Shown here: piece by piece, positions 1 through 8,808 of the stretch
Numbering within the stretch: the first letter of the stretch is position 1
Layout: each line of letters starts with the position of its first letter
Notes under the pieces: model-generated
The model's input: the letters and a program-made list of their open reading frames with translations, nothing else
What the model was told of the DNA's origin: nothing
Databases searched by the model: none
DNA from: Terrimesophilobacter mesophilus
GTDB taxonomy: Bacteria > Actinomycetota > Actinomycetes > Actinomycetales > Microbacteriaceae
Direction of reading: 5' to 3'
Length of the DNA: 64,000 nucleotides
Assembly: GCF_014200375.1 (NCBI RefSeq)
Contig: NZ_JACHBP010000001.1
Location: forward strand, 496,001 to 560,000
Position numbers and translations under genes: made by a program

Positions 1-1046
1 ACCATGCCGACCGCCGCGATGAGCGCGGAGAACCCGATGAGGACGGAGAACACGGTGACCAGGACAGACAGGACGCCGTCGACGCCCTGGTACATCTGGG
101 GGTCCGCCCTCATCGCCTCGTGGATCATGTCCTGGAACGTCTGAGTCGCTACCGCGAACATCGTGATGAGGGTGATTCCGATGACGAGCCCGATCGTCAT
201 CCGGGAACTGCGCTCCGGATACCGTACGGCGTTGGCGGCGGCAAGCCTCGCCTCAGCGCTCGAGCCCATCAGTCGGCCGGCGAGTTGAAGCGCAGTCGGC
301 ATGAAGAGGTGGGCCCCGAGGACGAGACCGGTGAAGGACAGGATGCCTCCGACGACCCCGACGAGCACTCCCAGTTGACTGACGAGTCCGAGCAGGACCC
401 CCAGCACGAGGATCACGATGCCGATGATGGAGAGGACGATCGCGGCGACGGTCCTGCCCCGCCGCGAGTCGCTCTCGTCGCGACTGAGCTCCTGCGATGC
501 CCCCACGGCCTCCAGCGGGGTCACCTGCAGGACCCGGCGCGACCCGATCCACGCCGACAGCCACGTCGTGAGGAACACGATCGAGACGGGCACCAGCAGC
601 ACGGGAGGGAAGAACTCGTAGGCCAGATCGGGAATGAGACCGGTGCCCACCATGGTGCGCACGGCGCCGAATGCGGCCGCGACACCGGCGACGGCACCGA
701 GAGCCGAGCCGATGAGCCCGACCACGAACCCCTCGGTGGCGACGGCCCGACGTTCCTGCCGGGAACTGGAGCCGATGAGGCGGAGCAGTGCGATGGTCTT
801 CGTTCGGCCCGCGATGATGGTCGCGAAGGTATTGGTCGTCACGATCGCCCCGACATACACGGCGATCGTCAGGAAGACGAAGGCGACGATGGTGAGCGAC
901 ACCGACACAGCCGCATGCCGGCCGATGTCGTCGGCCGTCACCAGGGTGCTGAGCGCGCCGGTCACCTCCAGCAGGAGGACACCGAACGCCGAGCTGAGCG
1001 CCGCGACGAGGACGCTCGCGCGATGATCGCGCAGGGAGGCCCTCAC
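1..1046 (-). CDS. ABC transporter permease, FtsX-like (3' end cut off)
   Basis: About 348 codons are visible before the gene runs off the window. It starts at a GTG that overlaps the stop of the ATPase gene (GTGA), so the two are translationally coupled. The product is an integral membrane subunit of a MacB/FtsX-type exporter. There is a first membrane span near residues 8-30, then the FtsX core with the LRLIGSS motif, several more spans, and a second half containing the AAANAVRYPERSSRM stretch typical of the paired-FtsX permeases. It should work with the ATPase next to it. Transport substrate unknown; lipids, peptides or antibiotics are all possible for the family. The upstream two-component genes suggest envelope-stress control (inference). 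Confidence 0.85.
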   Translation of the reverse strand, partial: MRASLRDHRASVLVAALSSAFGVLLLEVTGALSTLVTADDIGRHAAVSVSLTIVAFVFLTIAVYVGAIVTTNTFATIIAGRTKTIALLRLIGSSSRQERRAVATEGFVVGLIGSALGAVAGVAAAFGAVRTMVGTGLIPDLAYEFFPPVLLVPVSIVFLTTWLSAWIGSRRVLQVTPLEAVGASQELSRDESDSRRGRTVAAIVLSIIGIVILVLGVLLGLVSQLGVLVGVVGGILSFTGLVLGAHLFMPTALQLAGRLMGSSAEARLAAANAVRYPERSSRMTIGLVIGITLITMFAVATQTFQDMIHEAMRADPQMYQGVDGVLSVLVTVFSVLIGFSALIAAVGM

Positions 1047-1804
1047 GCTGCACTCTCCATGGACAGCATGAAGGAGGAGATCTCTTCTGCACTCGACCGG
1101 GCACGATCGTGGACGACGCGGCCATCCGCGAGGAACAGGATGCGGTCCGCATAGCTCGCGGCGATCGGATCGTGAGTGACCATGGCGATGCTCTGGCCGT
1201 ATTCGGTGCTCGCCGCCGCGAGGAGGGAGAGGACTTCACGACCGCTGCGCGAATCGAGGTTGCCCGTCGGCTCGTCCGCGAACACGAGATCCGGTCGCGT
1301 GCCGAGCGCCCTGGCGATCGCGACCCGCTGCTGCTGCCCGCCGGACAGTGCGTGAGGGCGATGCGTCACGCGGTCGCGGAGGCCGAGTGAGGCGACGAGT
1401 TGATCGATCCACGCGCGTTCGTCTCCGTTGGGCCTGCGGCCGTCGAGTTCGAACGGAAGAAGGATGTTGCCCATGACATCGAGAGTCGGAACGAGGTTGA
1501 AGGACTGGAACACGAAGCCGACCCTGCGTCGGCGCAGCAGGGTCAACTGCGTGTCGCCCAGTGCCGTGATGTCGGTGTCGCCGAGCCAGACGGACCCCGA
1601 GGTGGGTGAGTCGAGCCCGGCCATGATGTGCATGAGAGTGGACTTGCCCGATCCGCTCGGTCCCATGATCGCGGTGAAGTCGCCCTGGCGAAGCCCGATC
1701 GACACGTCGTCGAGCGCCGTGATGGTGGCGGCTCCGTCTCCGTAGGTCTTGCTGAGTTCGGTCACCCGGGCGACGAGCCCGTCCTGTGCGTAGTTGAATG
1801 CCAT
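1043..1804 (-). CDS. ABC transporter ATP-binding protein (MacB/LolD type)
   Basis: 253 aa nucleotide-binding subunit. Visible motifs: Walker [10 protein letters not shown] at residues 48-56, Q-loop FQS near 99-101, signature LSGGQQQR at 153-160, Walker B with catalytic Glu (FADEP) at 175-179 and the H-loop His at about 211. The [10 protein letters not shown] and NLDSRSG stretches are typical of the MacB/LolD/YknY subfamily that pairs with FtsX-type permeases. It overlaps the permease gene by 4 bp. It lies 89 bp downstream of the response regulator but has its own TAGCGT box exactly 6 nt before ATG, suggesting a leaderless transcript. Confidence 0.93.
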   Translation of the reverse strand: MAFNYAQDGLVARVTELSKTYGDGAATITALDDVSIGLRQGDFTAIMGPSGSGKSTLMHIMAGLDSPTSGSVWLGDTDITALGDTQLTLLRRRRVGFVFQSFNLVPTLDVMGNILLPFELDGRRPNGDERAWIDQLVASLGLRDRVTHRPHALSGGQQQRVAIARALGTRPDLVFADEPTGNLDSRSGREVLSLLAAASTEYGQSIAMVTHDPIAASYADRILFLADGRVVHDRARSSAEEISSFMLSMESAA

Positions 1805-1810
1805 GGTCCA

Positions 1811-1816
1811 ACGCTA
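1811..1816 (-). promoter_or_regulatory. -10 box of a leaderless promoter for the ABC ATPase
   Basis: TAGCGT followed by 6 nt and the ATG at 1804. The spacing leaves no room for a leader or Shine-Dalgarno sequence, so transcription should begin at or next to the start codon. No clear -35 element seen. Confidence 0.5.
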
Positions 1817-1893
1817 AGCACGCGACCCGTTGCCGGCATCCGGCGCTGGATGGCTGTTGCCTACATCCTGCGGATGATCCGGCCGCCGAACGG

Positions 1894-2562
1894 CTACCCG
1901 TTGAGTCGGTGTTCGAACGCGTAGACGACGAGCTGCACGCGGTCGCGCAGACCGAGCTTGCCGAGGATGCGGCTCACATGGGTCTTGACCGTCGCCTCGC
2001 TCAGGAACTCGCTCGACGCGATCTCGGCGTTGCTGAGTCCCTGGGCGGCGAGGAGGAAGATCTCCCGTTCGCGCGGCGTGAGCGCAGCGAACTCCTCGGG
2101 TTCTGCCCCGGCGGACGGCCGGTCATTGAAGTGCTCGAAGAGTTCCCGCGTCGCCGATGCCGCGATGACCGAGGTGCCCGCGTTCACGGTGCGGATGGCG
2201 GCGAGAAGGAACTCAGGGTCCGCGTCCTTCAGCACGAACCCGCTTGCTCCCACCCGAATCGCCCTGGCTGCGGCTTCGTCCAGGTCGAATGTCGTGAGGA
2301 CGATCACACGTGGGAGTGCACCCGCGCGCTGCTGGGCCGCACCGAGAATCCGCTGGGTCGCCTCGATGCCGTCCATGACGGGCATCCGGATGTCCATGAG
2401 GATGACGTCGGGCTCGGTCTCAGCGGCCATGGCGACCGCCTCTGCCCCGTCGCCCGCCTCGCCCACGAAGTCGAGGTCGGCCTGCGAGGAGATGAGCATG
2501 CGGATGCCGGCCCGGAAAAGAGCCTGGTCGTCGACGAGCGCAACACGGATGCGGACGGTCAT
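1894..2562 (-). CDS. NarL/LuxR-type response regulator
   Basis: 222 aa. The receiver domain (about 5-120) has the acidic pair DD at 11-12, the phospho-acceptor Asp57 in DVILMDIRMP, Thr90 and Lys112. The C-terminal LuxR helix-turn-helix (161-209) begins LTPREREI. It should be phosphorylated by the kinase encoded immediately upstream and bind DNA as a dimer. I chose the ATG that overlaps the kinase stop codon (ATGA): the receiver domain begins there and the longer open frame is compositionally unlike protein. The likely target is the adjacent ABC exporter (inference from position). Confidence 0.93.
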   Translation of the reverse strand: MTVRIRVALVDDQALFRAGIRMLISSQADLDFVGEAGDGAEAVAMAAETEPDVILMDIRMPVMDGIEATQRILGAAQQRAGALPRVIVLTTFDLDEAAARAIRVGASGFVLKDADPEFLLAAIRTVNAGTSVIAASATRELFEHFNDRPSAGAEPEEFAALTPREREIFLLAAQGLSNAEIASSEFLSEATVKTHVSRILGKLGLRDRVQLVVYAFEHRLNG

Positions 2563-3857
2563 CCCTGCGTCTCCTGCTGGGCCTCGTGCTGGGCTGCCGG
2601 AATGGTCGCCGACACCATGAAGCTGCCGTCGTGCGGTTCGGCGGTGAGCGTGCCACCGGCGAGCACGGCTCGCTCGGTCATGCCGGCGAGGCCATGCCCT
2701 GCGGATGTCGCTGGTTTCACGTTGCCCTCTTCCAATGCGCTCGTGACCTCGAGCGCGAGCTCGTCGGCCTCCCAACGGAATGCCACCGTCGCGCGCCCTG
2801 GGCTGTCGCCGTGGCGCAGCGCGTTGGTGAGCGCCTCCTGGACGATACGGTAGACCGCCAGTTGGGCGCCGGTGGCGAGCGGCTGCGGCGTTCCGGCCTC
2901 CTCGAAATCGACGGGCAGTCCGGATGCGCGGAACTGCTCGAACAACCGGTCCAGATCCGCGAGCACGGGTTGCGGTACCTCGTCCTGGCTGTGGCGCAGC
3001 TGTCCGAGCAGGATGCGCACATCGCCGAGCGCCTCGCGCGCGATCGTCGAGATCGTCGTGAGTGCGGCATCCACCGCCTCGGGGTTCTCGGCGCGGGCGT
3101 ACCGCGCGCCGTCCGCCTGAGCGATCACGACGGCGAGGGAGTGCGCCACGACGTCGTGCATGTCGCGGGCGATGCGGTTCCGCTCCTGCTCGACGACGAT
3201 GGAACGTTGCGCGTCGATCCGTTGGCGTTCGGCGAGGATGCGGGCCTGGCCTGCCTCGCGCGCTCGGCTCCAGGTACGGGCGAGCAGGCCGAAGGTCCAG
3301 CTCAGGGCGAAGACTGAGAAGGCGGAGAAGAAGACGATCACGGATGCAGTGATGGCGTGAGGGAGCGAGATGAAGATCTGGTTGCCGTCACCGAACTGAT
3401 CGCCGAAGATCGTTGCGAGCGAGGTGTACGCCGCGACGACGAGGGCTCCTGCCCCGGTCGAGCCGAGACCGGCCCACTTGACGGGAGGAACTCCATAGCG
3501 CGCCGTCGCGTAAAGCACGGGAAGAATGGCCAGGTTCGAGATGTCGGGGCCGATGGCGAAGCTCACCTGGATGAGCGATGTGACCCAGGCGATTCCGAGG
3601 GCGAGCGCCGGGCTGAACCGCCGAAGCGCGAGCGCGGTCGCCATGCCGGTAAGCGGCAGCAGGTTGCCGGCAATCCCGTTCGTGTAGGTGAGAAAGGCGA
3701 AGACCCAGCAGGCAGCGGCAGCGCCGATGTCGAAGGCCAGTTGGCCGGGGGTCAGATGACGGAACATGTCTTCAACGGTAGGGCCTGCGGGAGGCGCGTA
3801 ACCGGATGTCACTCTGCCGTCGGCCAACATCATCCGCTGGATGTATGTGATCCGCAT
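2559..3857 (-). CDS. Sensor histidine kinase (HisKA_3/NarX-LiaS class)
   Basis: 432 aa membrane sensor. Hydrophobic spans fill roughly residues 40-195, followed by a coiled linker, the HisKA_3 dimerisation helix with phospho-acceptor His234 in RDMHDVVAHSL, the N-box around Asn345 (EALTNALRHG) and the G-box GHGLAGM at 388-394. There is little extracytoplasmic sequence, so it probably senses within or near the membrane, as LiaS- and DesK-like kinases do. The start is uncertain: the ATG at 3857 directly abuts GGAGGG, and in-frame ATGs at 3833 and 3767 are possible. A large inverted repeat lies just upstream (3862-3923). Confidence 0.9.
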   Translation of the reverse strand: MRITYIQRMMLADGRVTSGYAPPAGPTVEDMFRHLTPGQLAFDIGAAAACWVFAFLTYTNGIAGNLLPLTGMATALALRRFSPALALGIAWVTSLIQVSFAIGPDISNLAILPVLYATARYGVPPVKWAGLGSTGAGALVVAAYTSLATIFGDQFGDGNQIFISLPHAITASVIVFFSAFSVFALSWTFGLLARTWSRAREAGQARILAERQRIDAQRSIVVEQERNRIARDMHDVVAHSLAVVIAQADGARYARAENPEAVDAALTTISTIAREALGDVRILLGQLRHSQDEVPQPVLADLDRLFEQFRASGLPVDFEEAGTPQPLATGAQLAVYRIVQEALTNALRHGDSPGRATVAFRWEADELALEVTSALEEGNVKPATSAGHGLAGMTERAVLAGGTLTAEPHDGSFMVSATIPAAQHEAQQETQG

Positions 3858-3861
3858 CCCT

Positions 3862-3923
3862 CCGCGAGACCGTAGCTTTCGCGCCGACGTATCCGTTGTG
3901 GAGCGGAAACTGCGGTCTCGCGG
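3862..3923. repeat. 62-nt imperfect inverted repeat between era and the kinase gene
   Basis: Two 21-nt arms separated by a 20-nt loop. The outer 11 bp are perfect (CCGCGAGACCG at 3862-3872 against CGGTCTCGCGG at 3913-3923) and 18 of 21 positions pair overall, plus one G-T. No T-run follows on either strand. It ends 4 bp before the upstream start candidate of the kinase and 2 bp from the era stop. It could be a factor-assisted terminator for the hrcA-era operon, a dimeric operator, or a structured leader for the kinase mRNA. Confidence 0.7.
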
Positions 3924-3925
3924 GG

Positions 3926-4819
3926 TCAGAAGCCGAGGCGGCCGAGCTGCTTCGCGTCGCGCTGCCAGTCCTTCGCCACCTTCACCCGCAGCGACAGGAA
4001 CACCTGCTTGCCGACGAGCGGTTCGATCGCGGCCCTTGCCCGTGCACCGACCTCGGCGAGCCGGCTCCCCTTGTGGCCGATGATGATGCCCTTCTGGCTG
4101 TCCCGCTCGACGAACAGGTTCGCGTAGATCTCGAGCAGCTCCTTGTCGTCGCGGTCGACCATGTCATCGATGGTGATCGCGATCGAATGCGGAAGCTCAT
4201 CCGACACGCCTTCGAGCGCCGCCTCGCGGATGAGCTCGGCGATGCGTGCCTCGAGGTCCTCCTCGGTGACCGTCTCCTGCGGGTAGAGCGGTTCCGACTC
4301 CGGAAGCAGCGCCACGAGCTCCGCAGCGAGGATGTCCAGCTGCACACCGGTGAGCGCAGACACCGGGATGATGGTGGCCCACTCCCGCAGCCGGCTCACC
4401 GCCAGGAGCTGCTCGGCGACCGCGGACTTCGATGCGACATCCGTCTTCGTGACGATCGCCACCTTCTTCGCCTTCGGGAACTGGTCGAGCTGTTCGTTGA
4501 TGAATCGATCGCCTGGCCCGAGTCTCTCGTTCGCCGGCACGCACAGGCACATGACGTCGACGTCCGCGAGCGTCGACTGCACGACGTCGTTGAGACGCTC
4601 ACCGAGCAAGGTGCGCGGGCGGTGCATCCCCGGCGTGTCCACGAGGATGAGCTGGCCGTCCGGTCGATGGACGATACCCCGGATGGCGCGGCGCGTGGTC
4701 TGCGGCTTGCTGCTCGTGATCGCGACCTTCTCACCCACGAGGGCGTTCGTCAGGGTCGACTTGCCGACATTGGGGCGGCCGACGAAAGTCACGAACCCGG
4801 CTCGGAATCCTGCGCTCAT
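3926..4819 (-). CDS. era: GTPase Era
   Basis: 297 aa, normal length for the family. Era binds the 3' end of 16S rRNA and helps mature the 30S subunit at the membrane periphery. G1 is GRPNVGKST (14-22), G3 is DTPGM from residue 61, and G4 reads TKTD (124-127) rather than the consensus NKxD. The C-terminal type II KH domain has the GxxG loop in GIIIGHKGS (244-252). Its start overlaps the stop of the CBS-domain gene by 4 bp, and it is the last gene of the hrcA operon, two cotranscribed steps after YbeY, which also acts in 16S rRNA maturation. Confidence 0.97.
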   Translation of the reverse strand: MSAGFRAGFVTFVGRPNVGKSTLTNALVGEKVAITSSKPQTTRRAIRGIVHRPDGQLILVDTPGMHRPRTLLGERLNDVVQSTLADVDVMCLCVPANERLGPGDRFINEQLDQFPKAKKVAIVTKTDVASKSAVAEQLLAVSRLREWATIIPVSALTGVQLDILAAELVALLPESEPLYPQETVTEEDLEARIAELIREAALEGVSDELPHSIAITIDDMVDRDDKELLEIYANLFVERDSQKGIIIGHKGSRLAEVGARARAAIEPLVGKQVFLSLRVKVAKDWQRDAKQLGRLGF

Positions 4820-6108
4820 GTCGGCTCCCCCTCGTCATCCGGCACGTCGAGCGGCATGGTCGGGTCCCGCTCGACGATGACGGTGCGAAGCCTTCGCCCC
4901 CTGCCCTCGGTCCGTTCCGCGGTCAGCACGAGCCCTGCCGTCCTGGCGACTGCCCCCGTCGTCGCGAGGCGGCCGAGCGCCTTCGTGAGGAGTCCGCCCA
5001 CCGACTCGACATCGTCATCGTCGAGCTCGATGCCGAACAGTTCGCCGAGCTCGTCGATCGGCAGCCTCGCGCTCACCCGGTAGCGGCCATGGCCGAGGTC
5101 GGCGACCACGACAACCTCACGGTCGTATTCGTCGGAGATGTCGCCGACGAGCTCCTCGATGATGTCCTCGAGGGTCACCAGTCCTGCGATCCCGCCGTAC
5201 TCGTCGACGACCATCGACAGGTGGTTGGATTCGAGCTGCATCTGGCGCAGCAGCTCGTCGACCTTCTTGGACTCCGGCACGAAGAGCGCCGGCCTGGCGA
5301 GACCGGCGACCGTCGTCGCATCCGCATCGAGCGGACGCTCGAACGTGAGCCTCGCGACATCGCGCAGGTAGAGGATGCCGAGAATCTCGTCGATGTCGTC
5401 ACCGATGACGGGCATCCGGGACACCCCCTTGCCGAGAAAGACCTCCATCGCCGCGGCGATACCGTCCTCTCCGTCGATGACCACCATGTCGGTCCGCGGA
5501 ATCATCACTTCGCGAACGACGGTGTCATTGAACTCGAAAATGGAGTGGATGAGCTCCCGGTCGTCCTCCTCGAGCACGTCCTGCTCTGTGGCCTCATCCA
5601 CCATGCTCAGCAACTGCTCCTCCGACGAGAACGACACCGTGCGGGATCTCCCCGGCGTGACCCTGTCCCCGATGGCCACGAGCGCGGCGGCGATCGGCCC
5701 GAGCAGTACCCGGCAGGCGTGGACGAGCCACGCGCTCCAGCGGATGACGGGGCGCGCATTCACGCGGCCGACCGCCCTCGGGCTCGATCCGACGAGAACG
5801 AAGGAGGCGAGCGTCATGATGAACGCCGACAGCAGGAGCGCCCACCACCACTCCGCGAACACCGACGCGAACGCGAGAGTGACGAGGACGGCAGCCGTCG
5901 TCTCCGCCACGACACGAACGAAGTTCACGGCGTTCACGTGGGCTCCGACATCGCCCGCAATCGCGAGCAGGGATGCGCGAGCTCTCGACGTCAGTGCGAT
6001 GTCGTTGAGGTCGGCGCGGGAGAGCACGCCGAGCGCGGAGTCTGCCGCCGCGAGCCAGCCGCCGAGTGCCACCAGCACCACGGCGATGGTCACGAAGGCC
6101 GGGATCAT
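4816..6108 (-). CDS. CNNM/CorC-like transmembrane protein with CBS pair
   Basis: 430 aa. The N-terminal DUF21 membrane domain has about four hydrophobic segments in residues 1-150. It is followed by a CBS pair (about 195-320, including REVMIPRTDMV and VVDEYGGIAGLVT) and a C-terminal CorC_HlyC domain (about 335-420). Proteins of this family are implicated in Mg2+/Co2+ efflux or tolerance; many are still labelled hemolysin-related, but haemolysis is not supported here. It sits between ybeY and era with 4-bp overlaps on both sides, an arrangement conserved widely in bacteria. Confidence 0.93.
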   Translation of the reverse strand: MIPAFVTIAVVLVALGGWLAAADSALGVLSRADLNDIALTSRARASLLAIAGDVGAHVNAVNFVRVVAETTAAVLVTLAFASVFAEWWWALLLSAFIMTLASFVLVGSSPRAVGRVNARPVIRWSAWLVHACRVLLGPIAAALVAIGDRVTPGRSRTVSFSSEEQLLSMVDEATEQDVLEEDDRELIHSIFEFNDTVVREVMIPRTDMVVIDGEDGIAAAMEVFLGKGVSRMPVIGDDIDEILGILYLRDVARLTFERPLDADATTVAGLARPALFVPESKKVDELLRQMQLESNHLSMVVDEYGGIAGLVTLEDIIEELVGDISDEYDREVVVVADLGHGRYRVSARLPIDELGELFGIELDDDDVESVGGLLTKALGRLATTGAVARTAGLVLTAERTEGRGRRLRTVIVERDPTMPLDVPDDEGEPT

Positions 6109-6575
6109 GGCCTGCGACGTTTTCGTTCGGACTGGGAGAATCCGGCGAGGAGCTCGCCCTGGATGCCGAACATCTCCTTCTCCTCCTCCGGCTCCGCATG
6201 GTCGAAACCGAGTAGGTGGAGCAGTCCGTGGCAGGTGAGGAGGAGGAGTTCATCGGTCAGGCTGTGCCCCGCTGCGCTCGCCTGGCTTGCAGCGACCTGC
6301 GGACACAGCACGATGTCGCCGAGGAGACCGGCGGGCGTCATCGCATCCTCCGTGCCCGGGCGCAGTTCGTCCATCGGGAAGCTCAGCACGTCGGTGGGGC
6401 CCGGCTCGTCCATCCACTGGACGTGCAATTGCTCCATGGCTGCCTCATCGACGAGGACGATGCCGAGGTCGGCATCCGGATGCACGAACAGCTCGTCCAG
6501 CGCGTAGACCATGAGCCGCTGGAGCGCCGGTTCATCGGCCTCGACGGAGGATTCGTTGTTGATCTCGATGCTCAC
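6105..6575 (-). CDS. ybeY: Endoribonuclease YbeY (rRNA maturation factor)
   Basis: 156 aa metal-dependent endoribonuclease involved in 16S rRNA 3' processing and 70S quality control. The zinc-binding signature HGLLHLLGFDH is intact at residues 116-126. The start is GTG, overlapping the phoH stop codon (GTGA). The phoH-ybeY-CBS-era order is the classical one. Confidence 0.96.
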   Translation of the reverse strand: MSIEINNESSVEADEPALQRLMVYALDELFVHPDADLGIVLVDEAAMEQLHVQWMDEPGPTDVLSFPMDELRPGTEDAMTPAGLLGDIVLCPQVAASQASAAGHSLTDELLLLTCHGLLHLLGFDHAEPEEEKEMFGIQGELLAGFSQSERKRRRP

Positions 6576-7642
6576 GCACTGCCCCCTCGTCGGCGATGAT
6601 CCTGCGGGTTCCTGCCGCGATTGAGGGATGCCCTGCGCTCCTCGCGGTTCGCGCCCTCCGTCTGCTCCCGTTCGAAGCGCACCGCCTGCCGCTGCGCGTC
6701 ATAGCGCGTGTATGCGTCGACGATCTGGCCGACGAGGCTGTGCCGAACGACATCCTCGCTGGTCAGCCGGGCGAAGTGGATGTCGTCGATCGCGTCGAGC
6801 ACATGCGTCACGAGCTGCAGCCCGCTCGCGCCGGCCGGCAGGTCGACCTGGGTCACGTCGCCCGTGACGACGATCTTCGACCCGAACCCGAGTCGCGTCA
6901 GGAACATCTTCATCTGCTCCGGGCTCGTGTTCTGCGCCTCGTCGAGGATGATGAACGAGTCGTTGAGCGTGCGCCCGCGCATGTAGGCGAGCGGCGCCAC
7001 CTCGACCGTGCCCGTCGCAAGGAGCTTCGGTACCACGTCGGGGTCCATCATCTCGTTGAGGGCGTCGTAGAGCGGGCGCAGGTACGGGTCGATCTTGTCA
7101 TTCAGGGTGCCGGGCAGGAACCCGAGGCGCTCTCCGGCCTCGACTGCCGGGCGAGTCAGGATGATGCGCTCGACCTCCTTGCGCTGGAGAGCCTGCACCG
7201 CCTTCGCCATCGCGAGATAGGTCTTCCCGGTGCCCGCCGGCCCGATACCGAACACGATGGTGTTCTGGTCGATGGCGTCAACGTAGTTCTTCTGGCCGAG
7301 CGTCTTCGGTCGGATGCTCCTGCCGCGCGTCGTGAGGATGGCCTGGCTGAGCACTTCGGCAGGGCTCGTCCGGGGGTCGTTGCTCAGCATCCTCGCCGAG
7401 GTGGCGACATCCCCTTCGCCGAGGTCGTGCCCGTTGCGCACCATGGCGATGAGCTCTTCGACCAGGCGTTTGGCGGATGCCACCTGGTCCGCATCACCCT
7501 CCAGGGTCACCTCGTTTCCGCGCACGAGCACGCGCACGAGCGGGTACTGGGTCTCGACGGTCTTGAGCAGGCGATCCTGCGGCCCGAGCAGGCGGACCAT
7601 CGCGATCCCGTCCACCTCGAACCGCTCGCTGCCGGTCGGCAT
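6572..7642 (-). CDS. phoH: PhoH-like ATPase
   Basis: 356 aa. The ATPase core has Walker A GPAGTGKT (134-141) and Walker B IILDEAQN (231-238), as in the PhoH/PhoL family of RNA-associated ATPases thought to act with YbeY. The frame stays open far upstream, but I place the start at the ATG at 7642, four bases beyond the stop of the HIT gene; the upstream translation is Arg/Ser-rich and implausible. The N-terminal region (about 1-75) resembles the KH-like segment seen in PhoH proteins. Exact role in actinobacteria is not settled. Confidence 0.94.
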   Translation of the reverse strand: MPTGSERFEVDGIAMVRLLGPQDRLLKTVETQYPLVRVLVRGNEVTLEGDADQVASAKRLVEELIAMVRNGHDLGEGDVATSARMLSNDPRTSPAEVLSQAILTTRGRSIRPKTLGQKNYVDAIDQNTIVFGIGPAGTGKTYLAMAKAVQALQRKEVERIILTRPAVEAGERLGFLPGTLNDKIDPYLRPLYDALNEMMDPDVVPKLLATGTVEVAPLAYMRGRTLNDSFIILDEAQNTSPEQMKMFLTRLGFGSKIVVTGDVTQVDLPAGASGLQLVTHVLDAIDDIHFARLTSEDVVRHSLVGQIVDAYTRYDAQRQAVRFEREQTEGANREERRASLNRGRNPQDHRRRGGSA

Positions 7643-7646
7643 TTCG

Positions 7647-8024
7647 CTACTGGCCAAGGGACTCTTCCGCGAGTGTGTCGCCCTGCGTCGCACCGAGCAC
7701 GTGCGCATGGACGTGAAAGACGGTCTGCCCGGTCGTTTCGCCCTCGTTGAAGATGAGACGGAAGTCGCCGCCGCAGTGCTCGTCGGCGAGGCGCTTCGCC
7801 GTCGCGACGATCTCGGCGAGCAGGGCGGGATCGCCTTCAGCGAGCTCGGAGACGTTCCGGTACTCCTCGGTCTTGGGCACGACGAGAAGGTGCACGGGGG
7901 CCTGTGGGTTGATGTCTCGGAAGGCGATGATCGTGTCGTTCTCGAACACGATGTCTGCCGGGATCTCGCGCGCGACGATGCGCGTGAAAATCGATGGTTC
8001 GGCTGAATCCGGCATGTCCTCCAT
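7647..8024 (-). CDS. HIT family hydrolase
   Basis: 125 aa histidine-triad nucleotide hydrolase, probably HinT-like and acting on adenosine phosphoramidates or related AMP conjugates. The triad is intact as HVHAHVL with His at 104, 106 and 108; the preceding NEGETTGQTVF segment is typical of the family. An internal ATG at codon 4 follows GGAGG more closely and is an alternative start. It lies 42 bp downstream of rsmE and 4 bp upstream of phoH, inside the hrcA-era operon. Confidence 0.93.
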   Translation of the reverse strand: MEDMPDSAEPSIFTRIVAREIPADIVFENDTIIAFRDINPQAPVHLLVVPKTEEYRNVSELAEGDPALLAEIVATAKRLADEHCGGDFRLIFNEGETTGQTVFHVHAHVLGATQGDTLAEESLGQ

Positions 8025-8066
8025 CTTAACCGGTGACGCGCCGGCCGGGTGTGTCGTGATGGGTGC

Positions 8067-8795
8067 CTACCAGCGGCCGAGTGCGCCGTTGAGCACTGCG
8101 ATCGCCGCCGGCCCCGCTGTACTCGCCCGCAGGATGCTCGCGCCGAGCCGCGCCGTGGTCCCTCCGGCCGCCGCGAAACGCGACAGCTCCGCCGGTGCGA
8201 TTCCGCCCTCCGGACCGACGACGAGAAGGATGTCGCGGTCATCCGGCACCAGACCGCTCAACGGCATGTGTCCCGTGGGGTCCAGCACGACGAGATGGAA
8301 CTGGGCGCCGAGTTTCGCGATGTCCGCCGACGATGCGAGCGGCCGCAGGAACGGAATCCTGGAACGCATCGACTGTTTGCCTGCTTCGCGAAGGATCGTG
8401 GCCCAGCGTTCCTCGTGCTTGCGGATCTTGGCACCCTCCCACTTGACGATCGAACGACCGGCCGCCCACGGCACCACGCCGTCAACCCCGAGTTCCGTCG
8501 CCGCCTGGATGGCGAGCTCATCGCGATCGTTCTTCGCGAGGGCCTGCGCGAGCCACAGGGCGGGGCTGGGCTCCTCCGTGAAACGGACCGCCTGCACCTC
8601 CAGTGAGAACCGGTCGGCGCCGATGTCGGAGACGACCCCGGCGGCAACGGTGCCCCTGCCGTCGCCGACGCTCAGCGTTTCGCCGACGCGCAATCGACCG
8701 ACCGCGACGGCGTGCCGAGCCTCGGCACCGGCGACCGCCACGGTCTCGCCGACGGAACAGTCCGTCACGGCGTCGCTCAGATAGAAGTGGGCCAC
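8067..8795 (-). CDS. rsmE: 16S rRNA m3U1498 methyltransferase RsmE
   Basis: 242 aa SPOUT-class methyltransferase that makes 3-methyluridine at position 1498 of 16S rRNA. An N-terminal PUA-like domain (about 1-70) is followed by the knotted SAM-binding domain with VVGPEGGIAPAEL (192-204) and the LRASTAG motif (222-228). It follows dnaJ by 13 bp; the dnaJ-rsmE pairing is common. The start is GTG. Confidence 0.96.
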   Translation of the reverse strand: MAHFYLSDAVTDCSVGETVAVAGAEARHAVAVGRLRVGETLSVGDGRGTVAAGVVSDIGADRFSLEVQAVRFTEEPSPALWLAQALAKNDRDELAIQAATELGVDGVVPWAAGRSIVKWEGAKIRKHEERWATILREAGKQSMRSRIPFLRPLASSADIAKLGAQFHLVVLDPTGHMPLSGLVPDDRDILLVVGPEGGIAPAELSRFAAAGGTTARLGASILRASTAGPAAIAVLNGALGRW

Positions 8796-8808
8796 AAGCC
8801 GAGCCGGA

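Noticed and set aside
253-1239. Minus-strand open frame beginning inside the ABC ATPase gene
   Set aside because: Out of frame with the real permease, which starts at GTG 1046 and shows the FtsX motifs.
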